From Gammaproteobacteria bacterium CG22_combo_CG10-13_8_21_14_all_40_8 (GTDB lineage: Bacteria > Pseudomonadota > Gammaproteobacteria > Enterobacterales > GCA-002770795), in assembly GCA_002770795.1 (NCBI GenBank), contig PCTP01000048.1, forward strand, positions 1-8,967: a stretch of DNA of 8,967 bases, read 5' to 3'. The notes under the pieces are model-generated. The model made no database searches, had not been told where the DNA came from, and saw nothing but the letters and a program-made list of their open reading frames with translations. The translations under genes were made by a program, and so were the position numbers. Positions 1 through 5,328 of this stretch are shown piece after piece (position 1 is the first letter of the stretch; each line of letters starts with the position of its first letter).

Positions 1-2016
1 AATATTATGGGGGTTAGGCGTGTTCGGCATAGTCACCCTTTCAATGGGTGCATCTAAATCAAAAAAGGCATCTTTGGCTAACACAGCAGCAATTTCAGCA
101 CCAAATCCCGCCGTGAGGTTATCTTCATGAACGATCAAGCAGCGGCCGGTTTTTCGGACTGAGGCTAACACAGTCTCTGAATCCCAAGGTTGTAGGGTTC
201 GTAAATCGATAACCTCCACATCCCATTGTTTATCGCTTTTAAGTTCCAAGGCTGCAGCTTCGCAGCGTTCAACCATCGCTCCCCAAGTGACTACACTGAG
301 TTTGCCCCCTGATAATAAGGTGTTCGCTTGTCCAAATGGAATCACATAATCATTGCCAGGGTAGGGACGTCGTGCCCAACGGTTATCTAATAATGAGCGA
401 TGTTCAAAAAATATGGTCGGGTTGTTATCTCTTAAAGCATAGCGTAATAAGCCCGCTGCATCTTCTGCATTGGATGGCATCACAACTTGCCAGCCTGTTT
501 TATGCACCCATTCCACTTCATCACACATTGAGTGCCAAGGATCACCGCGCCCCGCAAAACCACCGGGTATTCTGATCACCATAGGGGCTGCAAATTGATT
601 ATTGGTGCGCCAACGCATAATGCCTGTATCTGTAATTTGTTCGGCTGCTGGTTCTGCGTATTTTCTGAATTGAATTTCAGGGACAGGCATTAAACCTGCT
701 AAAGCCATGCCGACAGCACGTCCAATAATTCCTTCTTCAGAAAGGCTGGTATCGAAAACACGAAGTTCTCCATATTTTTGATTTAAACCTAAAGTGGCTG
801 CATGCACACCGCCCTTTGGACCCACATCTTCTCCAAATATCAAGACCTTAGGATTTGTTTTTAATTCATATTCTAATACATTTCTGATAGAGGTCAGCAT
901 GTTAATTCTGGCACCTTCTGCTTCAGGAGTCAGAGAATGAGCTGGGAATTGATGATGCTCTGCATACAAACCACCACGTAATTGAATCTCCTCATTTCCC
1001 TCGCTATCTTTCTCCGCAAAAACATATTTGGTGAGTTTGCTGGTATCTGGCTCAGATCGTTGCTTGGCTTTTTCTACGGCATCTTTAACGGTAGCAATGG
1101 CTTTTTGTTGCAGATTTTCCCATTCTTCATGAGTTAATAACCCATTATGTTCCAGATACTCACGCAATTTTGGCAGCGGATCATTGGCTTTTTCTGAGGC
1201 TAAAAGTTCTGCGGGTTTATAGGTTTGGGTATCTTGGAAGGTATGCCCGCATAGACGGGGTACTTTGAGTCGAATTAAACAGGTGCCTTGACCAGAACGC
1301 ACGTAATCTACCGCTTCTTTAATGAGTTTGGGTGTTTCGATGGGATCGGTACCTTCACCATCCACTATTTTCAAATTTTGGTAGGCCGCTAAATTGGCCA
1401 CTTGATCTCCACCCGGTGTTTGTACGGTTTGAGGCACAGAAATGCCATAGCCATTATCTTCAATAAAAAATAAATGAGGAAGATTGTTGGTAGTCGATAT
1501 ATTTAAGGAAGCCCAAAATCCACTGGTTGACATGGATGAATCACCTCCCATAGAAACTCCAATTGCACCTTGATAAGTGTTATCTTTTAACTCATCGCGG
1601 TAATAAACAATGGACTGAGCCCAACCCGCTATTGGAGAGTACTGAGCGCCAACGCCGCCACACATGGGTAATAACATCGCACCATTGCGCTCCACATTCG
1701 GGTAATTACAGACTACGCCAATATCTCGGCCATCACTGTAACCACCAGATTTGGCCATAGGCGAAGCCACAGCATCTTCTACATCCAGCCCTAAGGATAG
1801 TACGAAAGGTCTTGAACGATAATAACCTGTTGCACCATCATGAGGATGAGTGAGCAGCGTACCTAAGAGTATTTGTGCAAAATCATGTCCTCTTGCGGAA
1901 AATTGGTTAAAGACTAATTTTGCAGGGACCAATTCTTGTTCTTCAATGTCATCCATGGCTCTGGATAGCATTAATAGATAACTCACTTTGGACCAATCAT
2001 AAGCGGATACGCTCAT
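1..2016 (-). CDS. Fused alpha/beta E1 subunit of a 2-oxo acid dehydrogenase complex (3' end cut by window)
   Basis: This is the thiamine-diphosphate-dependent decarboxylase (E1) of a 2-oxo acid dehydrogenase complex, with alpha and beta chains fused in one polypeptide. It would pass the acyl group to a lipoyl E2. 672 codons are visible without a stop; about 20-40 residues are probably missing. The E1-alpha half (about 1-340) carries YYRSRPF and SDGRDIGVV, then the ThDP/Mg site with G158-D159 and N188 in IEDNGYGIS, 31 residues apart as in the family. The E1-beta half starts near residue 370 with LIFGEDVG, SEEGIIG, EIQFRKY and WHS (H495). The transketolase C-terminal domain starts near 565 (VVTWGAMV) and includes VIDLRTLQPWD and GFGAEIAA. 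The start has AGAGG at 2022-2026, 5 nt upstream. Oddity: the usual GDG reads GDS. Substrate is unproven; a branched-chain (2-oxoisovalerate) type is likeliest. No E2 or E3 gene is in view. Confidence 0.9.
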   Translation of the reverse strand, partial: MSVSAYDWSKVSYLLMLSRAMDDIEEQELVPAKLVFNQFSARGHDFAQILLGTLLTHPHDGATGYYRSRPFVLSLGLDVEDAVASPMAKSGGYSDGRDIGVVCNYPNVERNGAMLLPMCGGVGAQYSPIAGWAQSIVYYRDELKDNTYQGAIGVSMGGDSSMSTSGFWASLNISTTNNLPHLFFIEDNGYGISVPQTVQTPGGDQVANLAAYQNLKIVDGEGTDPIETPKLIKEAVDYVRSGQGTCLIRLKVPRLCGHTFQDTQTYKPAELLASEKANDPLPKLREYLEHNGLLTHEEWENLQQKAIATVKDAVEKAKQRSEPDTSKLTKYVFAEKDSEGNEEIQLRGGLYAEHHQFPAHSLTPEAEGARINMLTSIRNVLEYELKTNPKVLIFGEDVGPKGGVHAATLGLNQKYGELRVFDTSLSEEGIIGRAVGMALAGLMPVPEIQFRKYAEPAAEQITDTGIMRWRTNNQFAAPMVIRIPGGFAGRGDPWHSMCDEVEWVHKTGWQVVMPSNAEDAAGLLRYALRDNNPTIFFEHRSLLDNRWARRPYPGNDYVIPFGQANTLLSGGKLSVVTWGAMVERCEAAALELKSDKQWDVEVIDLRTLQPWDSETVLASVRKTGRCLIVHEDNLTAGFGAEIAAVLAKDAFFDLDAPIERVTMPNTPNPHNI

Positions 2017-2034
2017 AAAAACCTCTAAACTGTT

Positions 2035-2045
2035 GTGACTGTAAC
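2035..2045. promoter_or_regulatory. Operator-like motif copy 1 (GTGACTGTAAC)
   Basis: Imperfect palindrome in which four of five base pairs are symmetric about a central base. It matches the second copy at 2189-2199 at 9 of 11 positions. It lies between the candidate E1 promoter and the E1 start codon. The binding protein is unknown. Confidence 0.35.
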
Positions 2046-2081
2046 TATGTGAATAGGCTAAGCAGCCTTGGCATTTGTTTG

Positions 2082-2110
2082 ATTTTACAAGTATATAGTT
2101 GCAGATACAA
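2082..2110 (-). promoter_or_regulatory. Candidate promoter for the fused E1 gene
   Basis: Read on the minus strand, TTGTAT (2110-2105) and TAAAAT (2087-2082) are separated by exactly 17 bp. The -10 matches consensus at 5 of 6 positions and the -35 at only 3 of 6. An overlapping TATACT in the spacer is an alternative -10. Transcription would begin near 2075 and leave a leader of about 60 nt. Confidence 0.35.
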
Positions 2111-2179
2111 CTAAATGGAAGAAACAAGGGATATATTTAATATTAAAAAGACATTTTCAGGAAACCTAATCATTGTTGG

Positions 2180-2208
2180 TTGAGTGACGTGACAGTTACG
2201 CTTATAAT
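2180..2208 (+). promoter_or_regulatory. Sigma-70 type promoter for the FAH-maiA operon
   Basis: TTGAGT at 2180-2185 and a perfect TATAAT at 2203-2208 are separated by 17 bp, the optimal spacing. A start near 2215 would give a leader of about 32 nt before the ATG at 2248, with the ribosome-binding AGGA at 2236-2239. The operator-like GTGACAGTTAC (2189-2199) sits entirely inside the spacer, a place where a bound protein would block polymerase. Confidence 0.65.
2189..2199. promoter_or_regulatory. Operator-like motif copy 2 (GTGACAGTTAC)
   Basis: The same imperfect palindrome form GTGAC-N-GTWAC as 2035-2045, located inside the -35/-10 spacer of the FAH-maiA promoter. It is directly preceded by another GTGAC (2184-2188), giving a tandem half-site. 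Position suggests repression; identity of the regulator cannot be read from the sequence. Confidence 0.4.
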
Positions 2209-2247
2209 CATCAGCTTATTATTGACATAGAACTTAGGAATTGATTC

Positions 2248-3231
2248 ATGAAGCTTGCTACATTAAAAAATGGTCACAGAGATGGAACGCTGGTTATTGT
2301 CAGTCGAGACTTGTCACGTGCTGTATCGGCTAAGGATATAGCGCCTACTCTGCAAGCGCTTCTAGACAATTGGGCTAATTTAGCGCCTCAAGCTGAAGCC
2401 CTTTATCAAGGGTTGAATGATAACACTGTGAGTGGTGCATTTGATTTTGTGCAAAGTCAGTGTGAATCACCATTACCCAGAGCTTATCAATGGGCAGATG
2501 GAAGTGCTTATGTGAATCATGTAGAATTAGTGAGAAAGGCGAGAGGTGCAAAAATGCCCGAGACCTTTTGGACGGATCCTTTAATGTACCAAGGAGGCAG
2601 TGATAACTTCTTAGGACCAAGAGATAATATCCCTGCCATCTCTGAAGATTATGGCATAGATATGGAAGCAGAAGTTGCGGTGATTACCGATGATGTGCCG
2701 ATGGCTTGTACTGCGGATGAAGCTGCATCTCATATTAAATTGTTGATGTTAGTGAATGATGTATCCTTACGGGGTCTAATTCCAGCTGAATTAGAAAAAG
2801 GTTTTGGCTTTTTTCAAAGTAAACCTTCAAGTGCTTTCTCTCCAGTTGCAGTGACTCCAGATGAGTTGGGAGATAAATGGGATGGACGAAAATTACACCT
2901 ACCATTGATGACTTATTTGAATGATGAATTACTAGGACAGCCTAATTGCGGTATTGATATGACCTTCGATTTCCCGACCCTTGTTGCGCATGCCGCCAAA
3001 ACACGAAAATTAATGGCTGGCTGTATTGTGGGCTCAGGCACCATTTCAAATCAATCCTTGGAAACGGGGTCAAGCTGTTTAGCCGAGGTGAGAATGCTTG
3101 AGATTATTGAGCATGGAAAGCCATCAACGCCTTTTATGAAGTTTGGTGATAGAGTTAAAATTGAGATGTTGGAAGAATCAGGTGCCAATATTTTTGGGAC
3201 TATCGAACAAACTATTGTAAAAAATAAGTAG
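2248..3231 (+). CDS. Fumarylacetoacetate hydrolase family protein (fumarylacetoacetase)
   Basis: Probable fumarylacetoacetase, cytosolic, splitting fumarylacetoacetate into fumarate and acetoacetate as the last step of tyrosine/homogentisate catabolism. At 327 residues it fits the single-domain-plus-N-cap form common in proteobacteria rather than the longer (about 420-residue) animal form. Metal ligands expected of the FAH fold are visible: E140 and E142 in DMEAEVAVI, and D171 in LMLVNDVSLRG. FFQSKPSSAFSP (188-199) and the C-terminal GSGTISNQ (262-269) are also family hallmarks. The start is supported by AGGA 8 nt upstream and the promoter at 2180-2208. The next gene, a maleylacetoacetate isomerase 9 nt downstream, supplies its substrate, which makes fumarylacetoacetase much likelier than another FAH-superfamily activity. 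The symbol is left blank because naming (fahA, hmgB) varies among species. Confidence 0.92.
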   Translation: MKLATLKNGHRDGTLVIVSRDLSRAVSAKDIAPTLQALLDNWANLAPQAEALYQGLNDNTVSGAFDFVQSQCESPLPRAYQWADGSAYVNHVELVRKARGAKMPETFWTDPLMYQGGSDNFLGPRDNIPAISEDYGIDMEAEVAVITDDVPMACTADEAASHIKLLMLVNDVSLRGLIPAELEKGFGFFQSKPSSAFSPVAVTPDELGDKWDGRKLHLPLMTYLNDELLGQPNCGIDMTFDFPTLVAHAAKTRKLMAGCIVGSGTISNQSLETGSSCLAEVRMLEIIEHGKPSTPFMKFGDRVKIEMLEESGANIFGTIEQTIVKNK

Positions 3232-3240
3232 ACTTATCTT

Positions 3241-3885
3241 ATGATTCAACTTTATGGTTATTGGCGTTCAACTGCAGCTTATCGGGTTAGAATCGCACTG
3301 GCTCTGAAAAATGTGCCCTATCAAAATCATTCGGTACATTTAATCAAAGATGGCGGAGAGCAACATTCAGAAGCCTACCAACAGCTAAATCCTCATCAAT
3401 TGGTGCCCACTTTGGTTGAAGATGGTATGGCTATCAGTCAATCTATGGCGATTATCGAATATCTTGATGATAAGTTCCCCGACTATCGGCTTATCTTTGG
3501 GACGCCTCAACAAAGAGCACAAATGCGATCCATGGCCTTAGCTATTGCTTGCGATATACATCCCCTGAATAATTTAAGAGTTCTACAATATCTCAAAAAT
3601 AGTTTAGGCCAAGAACAATTGAAAGTGGATGAATGGTATCATCACTGGATCCACCAAGGATTTAATGCCATAGAAAAGCAATTAAAACAATCTGCTGGCA
3701 AATACTGTTTTGGCGATGAAGTTTCTATTGCAGATGTTTTCCTTATCCCGCAGGTTTACAATGCAACAAGATTTAATGTGAACATTCACCAATATCCAAA
3801 TATTATCCGTGTGCATGATAATTGTTTAAAGCTAGAAGAATTTCAAAATGCAGCACCAGAAAATCAACCGGATGCGGTTCATTAA
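3241..3885 (+). CDS. maiA: Maleylacetoacetate isomerase (zeta-class glutathione S-transferase)
   Basis: Glutathione-dependent cis-trans isomerase converting maleylacetoacetate to fumarylacetoacetate, the step just before the upstream gene's reaction. The 214-residue length is typical. The N-terminal thioredoxin-fold domain (1-80) has the zeta active-site region YWRSTAAYRVRIAL (7-20), in the STAA form of the SSCx-type motif. It also has cis-Pro P56 in LVPTL and the glutathione-contact SQSMAIIEYLDD (66-77). The helical C-domain has DIHPLNNLRVLQYL (105-118), a strong zeta/MaiA signature, and the N-capping box SIAD (162-165). It starts 9 nt after the preceding stop, and no good Shine-Dalgarno sequence precedes the ATG, so it is probably translated by coupling. 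The expected upstream enzyme, homogentisate dioxygenase, is not in this window. Confidence 0.95.
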   Translation: MIQLYGYWRSTAAYRVRIALALKNVPYQNHSVHLIKDGGEQHSEAYQQLNPHQLVPTLVEDGMAISQSMAIIEYLDDKFPDYRLIFGTPQQRAQMRSMALAIACDIHPLNNLRVLQYLKNSLGQEQLKVDEWYHHWIHQGFNAIEKQLKQSAGKYCFGDEVSIADVFLIPQVYNATRFNVNIHQYPNIIRVHDNCLKLEEFQNAAPENQPDAVH

Positions 3886-3968
3886 TTTATTTAGGGAACT
3901 TTTAAAGCGAATTTAACTCAATAGCTATTCCAGTTTCACCATCATCACCTAACCTTTAAGAAGATTTT

Positions 3969-5282
3969 ATGTTAAAAAAATATTTGTCTGTCACTATTGC
4001 TTGTATACTCTCGCCATCCTTATTTGCTTCTCCCTATGCAATTACAGATCTTGGCGCTCTAGCAGAAAAAAATAGCTATGCTACGGATGTAAATAATGGC
4101 GGAGATGTTGTCGGGAATTTTGAAGGACCTACCATCTTGGATTCTAGCTCTGGATTACAGGTACTACAGTTTAATTCTCATGGATTTATCTACAATGGTA
4201 TTGATTTTACTGATCTTGGCACTTTGAATCCAGATGCAATTAATACGAGTGCGACAGTCTATGCTTTAAATGATTCAGGCATAGCTACTGGAGAAAGTTT
4301 TGAACTGGTGGATTCAACCACTGTTAGGACTGCTTTTATTTATAGAAATGCTGTGATGGTTTCTTTGGGGTTGCCTGAAATTACAGATGTTACCTCTATT
4401 GCTACCAGAGGTTTTGATATTAATGTTAACAATACCATTGTTGGAGAGTTGATAAGAGCCAACCCTTTAGGCTCTAACTCACCCAACATTGAGAATGCTT
4501 TGATTATCCATCCAGATTCTGCGAATGTTTTTACCATTTTACCCAGTTTAAAAGCAGATGGTAAGGGTAATCATTCAGCCCGTTCCATTAATGATTTGGG
4601 GCAAGTTGTCGGGTGGAGTCAATATGACACGGATGTTCAATCAGTCTCTTTGATTGCTCATGCCACATTCTATGATTCTTCAGTTGCAGAACCTCAGTTG
4701 GTTGACTTAGGTACTTTGGGCGGTGATGTGAGTGTAGCTAATGGTATCAACAATCATAGTGTGATCGTTGGTAGAAGTTCGACGGCTGATAATAAAGAGG
4801 TCGTCGCATTCAAATTGGATTACCTGGCTGGTACACCGATGGAATCGATTGGTACATTATTACCAGATGATGATATTGCTACCAGTATTGCCACAGCCAT
4901 CAATAACAACGGACAAATTGTTGGATCTTCTGAAGCTCAACCATCATCTGCTGATAGACTCACTAAACCAACTCATGGTTTTCTTTATCAGGATGGCGCC
5001 ATGATTGATTTAAATTCACAAATTGATTGTGATTTAGGTTGGGTGATAGCAACAGCGGATTCCATTAATGACAATGGTCAGATTGTTGGCACCGCGCTAC
5101 TGGGAGATGCTCTTCATGCTTATTTATTAACGCCTACTCCCAATGATGGTCCCGCTGCAGCTTGCACAAATGTTGAACCGCCTTTATTTGAGGGAAATAA
5201 CGGCGGTGGTGGTTCATTAAACTTTAATTTCCTTTTCGCTTTGTTGCTGTTAATGGGATTAACAAAGCATAAAATCTCTTAA
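3969..5282 (+). CDS. Exported HAF-repeat (DUF3466-like) protein with GlyGly-CTERM-like tail
   Basis: A secreted protein of unknown function, 437 residues. A signal peptide spans 1-20 (KK, hydrophobic core, cleavage after SLFA); C12 is not in a lipobox. The mature part has seven copies of a motif like S-I-N-D-x-G-Q-I-V-G, at 40-49, 99-108, 150-159, 206-215, 259-268, 310-319 and 365-374. The spacing is 51-59 residues. Most are preceded by a DLGTL-like strand, for example at 27, 82, 246 and 293. This is the HAF extracellular-repeat pattern, plausibly a seven-bladed beta-propeller. The mature part has only two cysteines, C353 and C399. The tail has GGGGS (412-416), a hydrophobic stretch (417-431), then KHK, as in GlyGly-CTERM substrates of rhombosortase. 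The start has a weak AAGAAG ribosome site just upstream. The gene faces the copper operon and is probably independent of maiA; no clear promoter is visible at 3886-3968. Confidence 0.82.
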   Translation: MLKKYLSVTIACILSPSLFASPYAITDLGALAEKNSYATDVNNGGDVVGNFEGPTILDSSSGLQVLQFNSHGFIYNGIDFTDLGTLNPDAINTSATVYALNDSGIATGESFELVDSTTVRTAFIYRNAVMVSLGLPEITDVTSIATRGFDINVNNTIVGELIRANPLGSNSPNIENALIIHPDSANVFTILPSLKADGKGNHSARSINDLGQVVGWSQYDTDVQSVSLIAHATFYDSSVAEPQLVDLGTLGGDVSVANGINNHSVIVGRSSTADNKEVVAFKLDYLAGTPMESIGTLLPDDDIATSIATAINNNGQIVGSSEAQPSSADRLTKPTHGFLYQDGAMIDLNSQIDCDLGWVIATADSINDNGQIVGTALLGDALHAYLLTPTPNDGPAAACTNVEPPLFEGNNGGGGSLNFNFLFALLLLMGLTKHKIS

Positions 5283-5288
5283 TAAGAC

Positions 5289-5328
5289 TGAGTTTAGATC
5301 TGATCCAGTTTTATTTTTTTTAAACTCA
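5289..5328. repeat. Inverted repeat at the convergent gene junction
   Basis: TGAGTTTA (5289-5296) and TAAACTCA (5321-5328) are perfect 8-bp complementary arms with a 24-nt loop. The left arm contains the ATPase stop codon (5294-5296) and lies just after the DUF3466-like gene's stop. It could act as a shared transcription end for two convergent genes. However, the T-run lies in the loop rather than after the stem, so it is not a classic intrinsic terminator for either strand. Confidence 0.3.

Larger units (their letters stand above)
2017..2247. promoter_or_regulatory. Divergent intergenic control region between E1 and the FAH operon
   Basis: 231 bp without a supported gene, separating two divergent transcription units. 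It holds a strong rightward promoter (2180-2208), a weaker leftward one (2082-2110), and two operator-like 11-mers of the form GTGAC-N-GTWAC (2035-2045 and 2189-2199). It also holds a dyad TAGTTG-N6-CAACTA (2096-2113), and a small GC-rich hairpin AGGCT-AAGC-AGCCT (2055-2068) that would lie in the leader of the E1 transcript. The hairpin has no T-run after it, so it is not an obvious terminator. The layout suggests that both sides are controlled by a shared regulator; no regulator gene is in view. Confidence 0.6.

Noticed and set aside
336..1760. Short plus-strand open frames (79 and 65 codons) opposite the E1 gene
   Set aside because: They lie antisense to a long, clearly homologous coding sequence and show no recognisable domain or ribosome site.
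2084..2089. TTTACA half-site, considered as a TyrR/PhhR box (TGTAAA-N6-TTTACA) near tyrosine genes
   Set aside because: The matching TGTAAA at the required 6-bp spacing is absent (the bases there are CATTTG).
3920..3929. Perfect 10-bp palindrome AATAGCTATT before the repeat-protein gene
   Set aside because: AT-rich, short, a single copy and not tied to any recognisable promoter element; a chance occurrence is plausible.
3990..4010. Cys12 in the repeat-protein signal peptide, considered as a lipoprotein site
   Set aside because: The residues before it (T-I-A) do not fit a lipobox and the hydrophobic core continues past it; ordinary signal peptidase cleavage after A20 fits better.
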